Positions 1 through 6,150 are shown, counted from the first letter of the stretch. The stretch: DNA of 8,498 nt from Bacteroidota bacterium (GCA_023391315.1 JAEWBD010000179.1:1-8498), one strand, 5' to 3'. The notes: a model not told the origin generated them from the letters alone. Translations and numbers: made by a program.

Positions 1-86
1 GACATTAATGAAAGATTATTTTTTGAGGAGTTACGCATATTAATAAGTTGCCTGTAATGCTGGCCGAACAATCAAACTGTAGCAAA

Positions 87-956
87 ATGAATACAAAAAA
101 AACCGCTTCCAATTCCATAAGCCATAGAAAGGTTATTGTAAATAATACTTCTGTGCATTTAGCAGAAACAGGAAATAAAGGCAATCAAATTATATTGTTA
201 TTACACGGATATCCTGAAAATTGGCAGGCATTCGGGGAGGTAATGAACGAACTAAGCGACAATTATAATCTTTTGGCGATTGATTTGCCGGGAATCGGAG
301 AATCAGAAAAAATTGCAGCCAATGATACCTACGCACTTGCCAGGTTTATTAATGATTTTATTCGGTCGTTAGGCTTAGAGCGGATAGTATTAGCAGGACA
401 TGACATAGGTGGAATGATAACTTATACTTTTCTGAAATATTTCCCTGAAAGTTTATCTAAAGCCATTATTATGAATACTGCAGTTCCCGGTGTTGAACCT
501 TGGGAAGAAGTGAAAAGAAACCCCTACATATGGCATTTTGCTTTTTATGCTATTCCGTCTCTGCCCGAAGCTTTAATCACCGGAAAACAACGAGTACTAT
601 TTGATTACTTTTATGATACAATATCCGCCAACAAGCATGCAATAACTGAAAGCAAACGGAATATATATACGAAAGCTTACGAAAAGCAGTCTTCGCTAAA
701 GACAAGTTTCGATTGGTACAGAGCATTTCCCCAAGATGAAAAAATCAACGCTGACAAGTCACCAACCAACATACCTGTATTATACTTAAGGGGTGAAAAG
801 GATTTTGGAACCATAGAAAAATATATTGAAGGATTTAAGAAAAGTGGAATTAATAATATAAAAGGTGAATCAATTCCTGGCTGTGGACATTTTGCGCCGG
901 AAGAACAGCCAATAAAAGTTGCTACGGCGATACGTAATTTTATAACGCAAGTTTAA
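87..956 (+). CDS. Alpha/beta hydrolase with Asp nucleophile (epoxide hydrolase / dehalogenase-like)
   Basis: This is a 289-aa cytosolic hydrolase, counted from the ATG at 87. Visible motifs are the HGYPE oxyanion/HGxP motif at residues 40-44 and a nucleophile elbow GHDIGG at 104-109 with Asp106. The likely acid is Asp239 in GEKDFG, and the catalytic His268 lies in GCGHF. An Asp nucleophile with HGxP is the signature of epoxide hydrolases, fluoroacetate dehalogenases and relatives, which form a covalent ester with the substrate. The cap carries a conserved FDWYRAFPQD stretch (208-217) whose Tyr could assist epoxide opening. Which of these reactions it performs cannot be read from the sequence. 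No signal peptide is seen. The reading frame stays open upstream, with a TTG at 48 and an ATG at 57. I prefer 87 because it leaves about 12 residues before the first conserved strand, as is usual; the ATG at 57 would overlap a TAA of a frame entering from the left edge. Confidence 0.85.
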   Translation: MNTKKTASNSISHRKVIVNNTSVHLAETGNKGNQIILLLHGYPENWQAFGEVMNELSDNYNLLAIDLPGIGESEKIAANDTYALARFINDFIRSLGLERIVLAGHDIGGMITYTFLKYFPESLSKAIIMNTAVPGVEPWEEVKRNPYIWHFAFYAIPSLPEALITGKQRVLFDYFYDTISANKHAITESKRNIYTKAYEKQSSLKTSFDWYRAFPQDEKINADKSPTNIPVLYLRGEKDFGTIEKYIEGFKKSGINNIKGESIPGCGHFAPEEQPIKVATAIRNFITQV

Positions 957-1061
957 AGACAATAGCACTCCGCCCCTGTTGGTGTTGTCACCACCACAAA
1001 GGTGTAGAATCAAATTTGCCGGTTACAAGACCAGCAAAGGCGCAGAGATAATCAATTATAC

Positions 1062-1100
1062 CGCATCGTTCTCTGCGAGAAACGATGCCTGACATTAAAG
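1062..1100. repeat. Dispersed intergenic hairpin repeat, copy 1
   Basis: A 39-bp element in the gap between the hydrolase and the SDR gene. Its core GCATCGTT (1063-1070) is perfectly complementary to AACGATGC (1081-1088), which gives an 8-bp stem around a 10-nt apical segment. A second copy lies at 2097-2135 and matches at 30 of 39 positions with no gaps; all nine differences are transitions. A competing helix is possible here only: CGCAGAGA (1041-1048) is complementary to TCTCTGCG (1070-1077). There is no T tract directly after the stem, so a classical intrinsic terminator is not supported. Its function is unknown. It is intergenic, but a short reading frame runs through it, so such elements can create spurious small ORF calls. 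Confidence 0.65.
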
Positions 1101-1209
1101 TTTAAAAAATCCTACTTTTAACCCTACTGAAAACAGGAAGCCCACACACAATAGTTACACTTCCTTCAAAATCTTAAACCCACCTGCCGCATATATTAAT
1201 ACAAAGGCT

Positions 1210-2079
1210 ATGAATAAAATACTATTAGCAGGCGCAACAGGATATTTGGGAAGCTTTATTCTTAACCAGCTTCTGGAGAAAGGTTTTGAAACAAGGGTGG
1301 TGGTGAGAAATGAAAATAAACTGCCTGCATCTTTTATTGCAAACAATAAACCAGAAATTGTAAAAGCTGAAATCACCAACCCGGCATCTATTGCAAATTG
1401 CTGTAAGGATATAGATGTTGTTATTTCAACAGTTGGCATAACGCGGCAAAAAGACGGGTTAACCTATATGGATGTAGATTACCAGGCCAACCTTAATTTA
1501 CTGGAAGCAGCCAAACGGAATGGTGTTAAAAAGTTTATTTACGTTTCTATTCTCAACGGGGATAAATTAACGCACCTAAAAATTTGCCAGGCAAAAGAAC
1601 GGTTTGTGGCATTACTTAAAAGCTCCGGATTGGATTATTGTATTGTTCGTCCCACAGGTTATTTTTCAGACATGACAGAGTTTTATCACATGGCAAAGAA
1701 AGGGAGGGTGATGTTATTTGGCCAGGGAGAAAATAAAATGAACCCTATTCACGGAAGCGATCTTGCCGCAGTTTGCATCAATGCCATTGAAGCCAGTGAT
1801 ACAGAAATCAGTCCAGGCGGGCCGCAGGTATTAACCTATAAACAAATGGCTGAAACTGCATTTTCGGTAATGGGCAAGAAAGTGAAGATTACACATATTC
1901 CCAATTGGGTTAGGAAAACAATTTTATGGCTGCTGAGAACTTTTACAAACAGCAGGTTTTACGGCCCGCTTGAGTTTTTTATGACCGTTTTATCAATGGA
2001 CCTGGTTGCGCCCAAATATGGAACCCTTACCTTGAAAGTATATTTTGAGGAACTTAATAAGGAAAGCCCGCACCACTGA
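1210..2079 (+). CDS. Atypical short-chain dehydrogenase (NmrA/NAD(P)-binding epimerase-like)
   Basis: This 289-aa protein has an N-terminal Rossmann fold: the dinucleotide-binding GATGYLG at residues 8-14 follows the first strand, and a basic VVVRNENK at the end of the second strand suggests NADP(H) preference. STVGI (73-77), YVSILNG (111-117), AKER (128-131) and IVRPTGYF (145-152) are the landmarks of the atypical SDR group that includes NmrA-like proteins, Ycf39 and divinyl chlorophyllide reductase-like enzymes. The canonical YxxxK catalytic pair is not evident, so it may be a reductase with altered chemistry or a redox-sensing NAD(P)-binding protein. The C-terminal 80 residues hold a hydrophobic stretch near 228-236. 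The start is ATG 1210; the frame upstream has no other ATG before a stop. It is flanked by two copies of the hairpin repeat. The substrate is unknown. Confidence 0.85.
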   Translation: MNKILLAGATGYLGSFILNQLLEKGFETRVVVRNENKLPASFIANNKPEIVKAEITNPASIANCCKDIDVVISTVGITRQKDGLTYMDVDYQANLNLLEAAKRNGVKKFIYVSILNGDKLTHLKICQAKERFVALLKSSGLDYCIVRPTGYFSDMTEFYHMAKKGRVMLFGQGENKMNPIHGSDLAAVCINAIEASDTEISPGGPQVLTYKQMAETAFSVMGKKVKITHIPNWVRKTILWLLRTFTNSRFYGPLEFFMTVLSMDLVAPKYGTLTLKVYFEELNKESPHH

Positions 2080-2096
2080 CAGGAATGTTTTCTCAG

Positions 2097-2135
2097 CGCA
2101 TCGCCCTCTGCGGGAGACGATGTTCGACATCAAAA
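2097..2135. repeat. Dispersed intergenic hairpin repeat, copy 2
   Basis: Second copy of the element at 1062-1100, lying 17 bp beyond the SDR stop codon and between two convergent genes. GCATCG (2098-2103) pairs with CGATGT (2118-2123, last pair G-T), and an inner CCC/GGG helix (2104-2106 with 2112-2114) replaces the A/T-rich inner pairs of copy 1. At least one paired position changes from T-A to C-G between copies, so pairing is kept while the sequence drifts. It could stop or stabilise the two converging transcripts, but no clear T tract shows that. Confidence 0.6.
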
Positions 2136-2162
2136 AATATTTCTTCATTTATTAAGCCATTG

Positions 2163-2960
2163 CTATGTATGTTGCGGAATGCTTTTGTATGCTGAAGAAT
2201 TTTGCGCTATCAGCAACGCAATTCCGCAAAAAGCCATACAGGTAAGTGAGCCGATAAAGTTTTCACCTTCCTGCCATGCCGGAAAAAGCAATGCATAATA
2301 CAGGTGCAGTGTTATTAACCAGGTGAATAATGTGCCTGCAAGAATGAAAGCGCTTATACGTACTTTAAAATTTATAAAGAAACTGATAGCTGAACCCACT
2401 AATATAATACCACCGGCAAACGTCCAGAACCTGCCAAACGGAATATAAGGCGGAACCAAAGTGCTTAGGGAAGCAGTGCTGGTTAAGTGCCCGATGCCAA
2501 ACAATAACAGCATTAAGGCAAAGAAACATCTGCCAATTACAGATATTACCTTAAAGAAAGCAATTGGTTTTATGTTGCCGTCTTCTCTTACATATATGAA
2601 ACTTAATATTAAAAAGCCGCCGGAGAGCGCAAGCACTTTATTCAGGTTCGTCCAGTATTTCAGTTTTTCCAAACCTTGCACAGATAAAAATGCAGGCAAA
2701 TGGCCAACAAAAAACAATATAAAAAAAACGGCTGCCATAATGAGTGAGATGGTTGCTGTTTTTTTATTGATAATAATAAAAATACCACTGCCCGTTAATA
2801 CAATCCCAGTCGCATAAACTATCCAATACAGTGATGGGGTTATTGCTGTTGAATTGGGCAATATAATGGGCCTGATGCCCGGGAAAAAGAAATGTAAAAC
2901 ACCAATTCCGGTGAGGCATATTCCTAAAAATATACGGCCTGTTGCTGCATACAAATTCAT
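2163..2960 (-). CDS. Tandem DoxX-like integral membrane protein
   Basis: This is a 265-aa inner-membrane protein with about eight predicted helices and no soluble domain. It appears to be two copies of a four-helix DoxX-like unit. Unit 1 begins GRIFLG at residue 8 and ends near GHLPAFL at 86; unit 2 begins GRCFFA at 143 and ends near LHLYYAL. Each has a Gly-Arg start, a GIG(V)-H-x(n)-P stretch in the first loop and a Gly-rich third helix (TGIVLTGSGI versus AGGIILVGSAI). DoxX-family proteins are linked to thiosulfate/quinone chemistry or redox stress in some organisms, but most are uncharacterised and I assign no reaction. I take the ATG at 2960; the longer TTG start at 2996 lies inside a likely promoter -7 element. 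It is divergent from the LytS/LytTR operon and convergent with the SDR gene. Confidence 0.8.
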   Translation of the reverse strand: MNLYAATGRIFLGICLTGIGVLHFFFPGIRPIILPNSTAITPSLYWIVYATGIVLTGSGIFIIINKKTATISLIMAAVFFILFFVGHLPAFLSVQGLEKLKYWTNLNKVLALSGGFLILSFIYVREDGNIKPIAFFKVISVIGRCFFALMLLLFGIGHLTSTASLSTLVPPYIPFGRFWTFAGGIILVGSAISFFINFKVRISAFILAGTLFTWLITLHLYYALLFPAWQEGENFIGSLTCMAFCGIALLIAQNSSAYKSIPQHT

Positions 2961-2993
2961 GGTAATAATTTTGATGACGAATAAAAGAAAGTT

Positions 2994-3001
2994 CAAAACT
3001 A
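2994..3001 (-). promoter_or_regulatory. Putative Bacteroidota -7 element for the DoxX-like gene
   Basis: On the minus strand this reads TAGTTTTG, an exact match to the Bacteroidota TAnnTTTG -7 box, placed 33 bp before the ATG at 2960. No convincing -33 TTTG is found at the usual 19-21 bp upstream, so the promoter may be weak or activator-dependent. The TTG of this box is the alternative start codon at 2996, which argues against that start. Confidence 0.4.
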
Positions 3002-3059
3002 TTTTAGGTTAGCAGCTTTTGCAGTGTTTTTCGGCAAGCGACGGATAATTCCGGCAAGT

Positions 3060-3088
3060 GCAGTTGGACGGATATAATTGCAGTTGGT
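3060..3088 (+). promoter_or_regulatory. Putative LytTR operator: 9-bp direct repeat with 11-bp spacer
   Basis: GCAGTTGGA (3060-3068) and GCAGTTGGT (3080-3088) form a direct repeat, identical over TGCAGTTGG (3059-3067 and 3079-3087), with start-to-start distance 20 bp, about two helical turns. LytTR-domain regulators bind paired imperfect direct repeats with a CAGTT-like core and a spacer of roughly 10-13 bp; these two match the published 9-bp consensus at seven and eight of nine positions. The site is in the divergent gap, 72 bp before the kinase start and 59 bp from the -7 box of the DoxX-like gene. It therefore suggests autoregulation by the adjacent LytTR regulator, and perhaps control of the divergent gene. 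Binding is inferred, not shown. Confidence 0.5.
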
Positions 3089-3131
3089 CTAATAAAAGCA
3101 AATGGAAGCAGCATGTTTATGCAACACGCTT

Positions 3132-3139
3132 TAATTTTA
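3132..3139 (+). promoter_or_regulatory. Weak candidate -7 element for the LytS/LytTR operon
   Basis: TAATTTTA matches TAnnTTTG except for the last base and starts 28 bp before the ATG at 3160. Similar boxes start 27 bp before two other genes in this window. No -33 TTTG is seen at the right spacing, which would suit a promoter activated from the repeat at 3060-3088. Confidence 0.25.
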
Positions 3140-3159
3140 AGTTACTTCATGCACCAACG

Positions 3160-4188
3160 ATGCAACAAAAAAAAATTTCTTTACTGTTTAATGTGGTTTT
3201 CTGGCTGCTCTATTTTTTATATGAATGGCTTGGCCTTGCTGCACTTTCCGGTAATTACGGCAGTTATTTTATTAACGCCTGCCTGGCGCTTCCCGTATCA
3301 TTTGCTGTTTCCTATATCACCATTCATGTATTAGTGAAGCGGTATTATGATTCGTGGCCGGCATGGAAATTTTGGTTAATCCAGGTGTTGGTTACGCTTG
3401 TGTTTTTGCTTGTACGAAGATGCATTAACTACTATTTCATCTATCCGCATTTTTTTCCTTTTGCTTTAGGTTTGCCTTTCTTTTCTTTTGGAAAATTAAT
3501 TGTTGAACTGGTAAACGTTTACCTTATTGTTGGGTTTTATTCATTGTTTTATTTTGTTCAGCACTGGTATAAACAAAGGCAGCAGGTTATAGATTTGATA
3601 CAGCAAAAAACAACAGCAGAACTCGAATTATTAAAATTGCAGGTGCAGCCGCATTTTATTTTTAATACACTCAATAATATCTATTCAACGGCATTAAAAA
3701 CAAGTCCTGAATCTGCCAGGCTAATTGCACATTTATCATCGTTCTTACACTATAATTTATATGATGCCAAACAGAATTTTGTTCCGTTAGCAGGTGAGCT
3801 TGCTTATATTAAAAGTTATCTTGAACTGCAACGAAACCGGTATGGACCAAAAGCAGACATCGCCGTTAATGTGTATGATGATATCAGTGAGGTTACCATT
3901 GCACCGTTGTTATTGCTGCCTTTAATTGAAAACGCTTTTAAACATGGCATTGCCGATTCAACAGGGCCATCATGGCTAAGAGCAGATATTTCAAAACAAG
4001 GTACTAAGCTTTTAGTTAAGATTGAAAACAGTGTTGAAAAACAAGCAAACCTTATGCAAACGGGTAAAGGCGGGCTGGGGCTTGCCAATGTGCGCAGGCG
4101 GCTGGAATTGATTTACCCCGGCCGCCATGAATTTAAGGTGCTGGAGGAACCGTATTCGTATCTTGTAATATTAAAACTTGAAATGTAA
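3160..4188 (+). CDS. LytS-type sensor histidine kinase
   Basis: This is a 342-aa inner-membrane sensor kinase that should phosphorylate the LytTR regulator encoded 2 bp downstream. Four transmembrane helices lie near residues 7-22, 36-59, 70-86 and 113-135, with no recognisable periplasmic sensor domain. A short linker (136-157) leads to the His_kinase domain: LQVQPHFIFNTLNN with phospho-acceptor His165, then the ATP-binding N box LLPLIENAFKHG (Asn258), then the G box GKGGLGLANVRRRL (303-316). All catalytic parts are intact. The start is ATG 3160, where the first helix begins after a short basic stretch. The frame extends to a GTG at 3058, but that extension is not protein-like at its front and runs through the 3060-3088 direct repeat, so I reject it. 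The signal sensed is unknown. Confidence 0.9.
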   Translation: MQQKKISLLFNVVFWLLYFLYEWLGLAALSGNYGSYFINACLALPVSFAVSYITIHVLVKRYYDSWPAWKFWLIQVLVTLVFLLVRRCINYYFIYPHFFPFALGLPFFSFGKLIVELVNVYLIVGFYSLFYFVQHWYKQRQQVIDLIQQKTTAELELLKLQVQPHFIFNTLNNIYSTALKTSPESARLIAHLSSFLHYNLYDAKQNFVPLAGELAYIKSYLELQRNRYGPKADIAVNVYDDISEVTIAPLLLLPLIENAFKHGIADSTGPSWLRADISKQGTKLLVKIENSVEKQANLMQTGKGGLGLANVRRRLELIYPGRHEFKVLEEPYSYLVILKLEM

Positions 4189-4190
4189 TA

Positions 4191-4886
4191 ATGATAACCT
4201 GCATTATTGTTGATGATGAGCAGCCGGCAAGAGAATTAATTCAACATTATCTTTCAGGGTTGAAAGATGTTAAGCTGCTGGCATCTTTTGAGAGTGCAGT
4301 GGATGCATTCAACTGGATGCAACAGCATACCATTGATTTGATATTTATCGATATACAAATGCCCAAAATATCTGGGTTGAAATTTATACAGTCGTTGCGC
4401 ACAGCACCTAAAATTATTTTTACCACAGCTTACCGGGAATATGCGGCGGAAGCGTTTGAAGCAGATGCATTGGATTACCTGGTAAAGCCAATAACGCAGG
4501 AAAGGTTTATGCGGGCCATCTCTAAGTTGAATCATTATCATAAAAACATTGCGGGTAACTTACATACGGTTGATGATTTTAATGCAGCTTATATATTTCT
4601 TAAAACAGGTAACCGGCAAACGAAAATCTTTTTAAAAGACATTTTGTACATCGAGGGCTTAAAGGATTATGTAAAGGTACATACGCATAGTAAAATGCTG
4701 GTGGCAAGTGAACGCTTAAGTTATATGGAGCAAAGGCTGCCTGAAAATAAGTTTGCGCGAATTCATAAGTCGTTTATCGTTGCCTTATCCGGTATAATAC
4801 AGCATACATCTGATGAAGTGACCATCGGAAATACCACCTTACCTATTGGAAGGGTTTTTAAGAATGAGTTTTTAAAGAAGTTGTAA
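4191..4886 (+). CDS. LytTR-family response regulator
   Basis: This is a 231-aa cytosolic transcription regulator, the likely partner of the upstream kinase (TAA, 2 bp, ATG; certainly co-transcribed). The receiver domain (2-118) has the acidic pair Asp8-Asp9, phosphorylation site Asp54 in IDIQMP, switch Thr79 in FTTA and Lys99 in LVKP. A linker is followed by a LytTR DNA-binding domain (about 133-231), marked by KIFLKDILYIEGLKDYVKVH, by KFARIHKSFIV and by the terminal PIGRVFKNEFLKKL. LytTR domains bind paired direct repeats; the only good pair seen in the window is at 3060-3088, upstream of this operon. Both domains appear complete. Confidence 0.92.
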   Translation: MITCIIVDDEQPARELIQHYLSGLKDVKLLASFESAVDAFNWMQQHTIDLIFIDIQMPKISGLKFIQSLRTAPKIIFTTAYREYAAEAFEADALDYLVKPITQERFMRAISKLNHYHKNIAGNLHTVDDFNAAYIFLKTGNRQTKIFLKDILYIEGLKDYVKVHTHSKMLVASERLSYMEQRLPENKFARIHKSFIVALSGIIQHTSDEVTIGNTTLPIGRVFKNEFLKKL

Positions 4887-5241
4887 TATATTGTTGGCTG
4901 CAATGCTCCGGGCTCGGCAAAATGTTCATGCGCTGGTGATGTTTACAATATTAAACGTTATGTGTATGCCACCATCCTGCCAGGGATAATACGTTCAACA
5001 TTCAACCTTATCTCCTGATGTGTTAATTCACTTCTAATGCAGCATTCTTTGCGGGAGTTGACAGCAGGCCTTTGATTTGGGAGAAGTGCTGCAAAGATAT
5101 CTTTCAAAAAACTTCCTGCGTTGGTTTTTATACTAACTGGATTTATAAAGAATATCCTTTTTTTGCCTAAATGCCTGTTACAACGATTTTAGCATAAGTC
5201 TTGTAGCAATAAAACACTGTTGTATCTGTTAATTACCGCTC
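4887..5241. other. 355-bp intergenic stretch with inverted repeats
   Basis: No convincing gene is seen here. Two small symmetrical sequences are present. TGCAGCA (5038-5044) with the following TTCT (5045-5048) can pair with AGAA-G-TGCTGCA (5082-5093), an 11-bp stem with one bulged G and a loop of about 33 nt. Directly after it lies a perfect 12-bp palindrome, AAAGATATCTTT (5093-5104). On the minus strand a frame without ATG stays open from about 5190 to 4960, but it matches no family I recognise. A clear -7/-33 promoter for the small gene at 5242 was not found. Confidence 0.4.
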
Positions 5242-5481
5242 ATGGATAATGCGCCATTGCAAAAACAAATAAGGGATATACAAACACAAATTGCACAGGA
5301 AGAAGAGCGTTATACCATTGCGGTGAAACATTGTGCAGGATTTAATGAGTTAAAGGAAAAACGTTTATCCATACGTACGTTAAAAGAACAGCTACAGGTT
5401 TTGTTAAATAAAGACGGTATGGGCAACAGCAATAATTTATCTGCAGGTTCAATAGAAAGCAGTCGTGAATCAACCGAATAA
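5242..5481 (+). CDS. Small coiled-coil protein of unknown function
   Basis: This 79-aa protein is highly charged and has no signal peptide or membrane helix. Residues 5-25 (LQKQIRDIQTQIAQEEERYT) and about 35-56 (NELKEKRLSIRTLKEQLQVL) have heptad-like hydrophobic spacing and should form a helical hairpin or two-stranded coiled coil, broken by a KHCAGFNE turn. The last 20 residues are Ser/Asn/Glu-rich and probably disordered. It resembles short hypothetical proteins that I believe are common in Chitinophagaceae; no function can be assigned. The start is ATG 5242. It ends 97 bp before the XRE gene in the same direction, so co-transcription is possible but not shown. Confidence 0.6.
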   Translation: MDNAPLQKQIRDIQTQIAQEEERYTIAVKHCAGFNELKEKRLSIRTLKEQLQVLLNKDGMGNSNNLSAGSIESSRESTE

Positions 5482-5551
5482 ATTTCATTTTAAATAAGAG
5501 GATTCATACAGTGAAACGACCATTATTATGTATGACGGCTAACCTTAAGCC

Positions 5552-5564
5552 TATCTTTAAGATA
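5552..5564. promoter_or_regulatory. 13-bp palindrome upstream of the XRE gene (candidate operator)
   Basis: TATCTTTAAGATA is a perfect 6+1+6 palindrome whose left half includes TATCTTTA, a one-mismatch Bacteroidota -7 box. It ends 14 bp before the start codon of the XRE-family protein. Small XRE repressors often bind palindromes that cover their own promoter, so autorepression is a reasonable guess. No second copy of the complete palindrome is seen in the window. Confidence 0.35.
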
Positions 5565-5578
5565 ATTGATTTTAAACT

Positions 5579-5806
5579 ATGCCACACAGACTTAGTAAAT
5601 TGGGTGCAAGAATTAAAGAAATCCGTACAAAAAAGAATATATCTCAAAATGAACTGGCTCTGATGTGCGAAATTGAAAAAGCAAATATGTCAAGGCTTGA
5701 ATCGGGGCAAGGCAATCCTACCATTCTTACGCTGTTTAAAATTTGTGATGCATTAGAAATTTCGATAGAAGAACTTTTTAAGGAAGATGGCTTATCTTCT
5801 GTTTAA
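5579..5806 (+). CDS. Small XRE/Cro-CI-type helix-turn-helix regulator
   Basis: This 75-aa protein is almost entirely one HTH_3 (XRE) domain, residues about 7-64. RLSKLGARIKEIRTKKNIS begins helix 1. SQNELALMCEI (helix 2) and EKANMSRLESGQGNPTILTL (recognition helix and following turn) carry the expected S-x-x-x-L and R-x-E-x-G pattern. ICDALEISIEELF closes the fold. There is no effector or oligomerisation domain, so it probably acts as a dimeric repressor or a short accessory regulator. It starts at ATG 5579, just after the palindrome at 5552-5564. Short solitary XRE proteins of this size are common in Bacteroidota; no toxin partner or phage gene is next to it, so a toxin-antitoxin or prophage role is not supported. 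Confidence 0.85.
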   Translation: MPHRLSKLGARIKEIRTKKNISQNELALMCEIEKANMSRLESGQGNPTILTLFKICDALEISIEELFKEDGLSSV

Positions 5807-5823
5807 AACTGTTATAATACCCC

Positions 5824-5946
5824 CTAACCATGTACCTGCAAGTAGTTCATTGCTTTTTCCGATAGTGTTGCCTCTGTAATGCAGTCAATAACATTATAAA
5901 GGAAGTATGGATTAAGCATTTCAAACCTGGCAAAGCTATACTGCCG
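5824..5946 (-). pseudogene. Fragment resembling a LytS-type histidine kinase phospho-acceptor region
   Basis: A 40-codon stretch, open between two stops on the minus strand, reads like protein rather than noise. FEMLNPYFLYNVIDCI followed by SEKAMNYL lines up with the His_kinase pattern (Q/M)NPHF(I/L)FN-x-L-N-S-I ... EKA-x-x-YL found in Bacteroidota LytS-family kinases. The phospho-acceptor His is replaced by Tyr and the rest of the domain is missing on both sides, since a TAG precedes it and a TAG ends it. I take it as decayed gene debris. The similarity rests on about 25 residues and could be chance. The intact kinase at 3160-4188 belongs to a different subtype (QPHFIFN), so this is not a simple local copy of it. 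Confidence 0.3.
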
Positions 5947-5949
5947 CTA

Positions 5950-6112
5950 CAAATTGACATTCATAAAAACAAGGTTATTGCACAGCTATATGCCCGATAA
6001 ATAGAATTGCTTACGAATATGGTTTCACCGGCAAAAGTCACCTGAACCGTGTGTTTAAAAAGATAAAGGAATGAATCCCCCGGAGTTCAGAAAAACAAAC
6101 AGCACATATTGA
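5950..6112 (+). pseudogene. AraC-family regulator remnant (internal deletion plus 1-nt frameshift)
   Basis: Two pieces of an AraC-type DNA-binding protein are visible. Piece 1 (5950-6000) reads QIDIHKNKVIAQLYAR then TAA, like the front of small Bacteroidota AraC regulators. Piece 2 (6006-6112), in another frame, reads IAYEYGFTGKSHLNRVFKKI, then K, then, after loss of one base at 6069-6070, MNPPEFRKTNSTY and TGA. This is the second helix-turn-helix and the signature end of the AraC domain (A-x-x-x-GF ... F-K-K-x-x-G-M-x-P-x-E-F-R). Without the frameshift the Gly before Met would be restored. The 60 or so residues expected between the pieces are absent. The gene is clearly inactive. It sits 57 bp before the secreted hydrolase gene and may once have regulated it. 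Confidence 0.72.
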
Positions 6113-6142
6113 AATTGTAATACGCGGGCCATTGAAATCCAT

Positions 6143-6150
6143 TATCTTTA
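6143..6150 (+). promoter_or_regulatory. Candidate -7 element for the secreted hydrolase
   Basis: TATCTTTA differs from the TAnnTTTG box in the last base and starts 27 bp before the ATG at 6170. The 9-mer TATCTTTAA also starts exactly 27 bp before the XRE gene. No -33 TTTG at 19-21 bp spacing is visible; the nearest TTG upstream (6115-6117) is 25 bp away. Confidence 0.3.

Noticed and set aside
1..57. A reading frame enters from the left edge (DINERLFFEELRILISCL then TAA) and overlaps the ATG at 57 as TAATG.
   Set aside because: It is too short to identify and another frame is also open to a TAA at 41-43; I cannot say which, if either, is the end of a real gene.
980..993. TGGTG-TTGT-CACCA hairpin after the first hydrolase gene as a terminator.
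   Set aside because: The stem is only 5 bp and no T tract follows.
2961..2996. TTG-initiated 12-residue extension of the DoxX-like protein.
   Set aside because: The TTG is part of a TAnnTTTG promoter box, so the transcript should start downstream of it.
3058..3159. GTG-initiated 34-residue extension of the sensor kinase.
   Set aside because: The sequence is not conserved-looking, the ATG at 3160 gives a normal LytS start, and the GTG lies inside the putative operator repeat.
4888..4951. ATATTGT/ACAATAT inverted repeat after the LytTR gene.
   Set aside because: Seven AT-rich pairs across a 50-nt loop are expected by chance.
5041..5062. A possible third copy of the hairpin repeat (GCATTCTTTGCGGGAGTTGA).
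   Set aside because: It needs gaps to align and the stem arms are not complementary.
4960..5190. Minus-strand open frame of about 70 codons in the 4887-5241 gap.
   Set aside because: It has no ATG near its front, the part after the first TTG is under 50 codons, and it resembles no family I know.
5579..5806. XRE protein as the antitoxin of a toxin-antitoxin pair.
   Set aside because: No toxin-like gene (HipA, HigB/RelE or Zeta type) lies next to it; the upstream 79-aa coiled-coil protein does not resemble a toxin.
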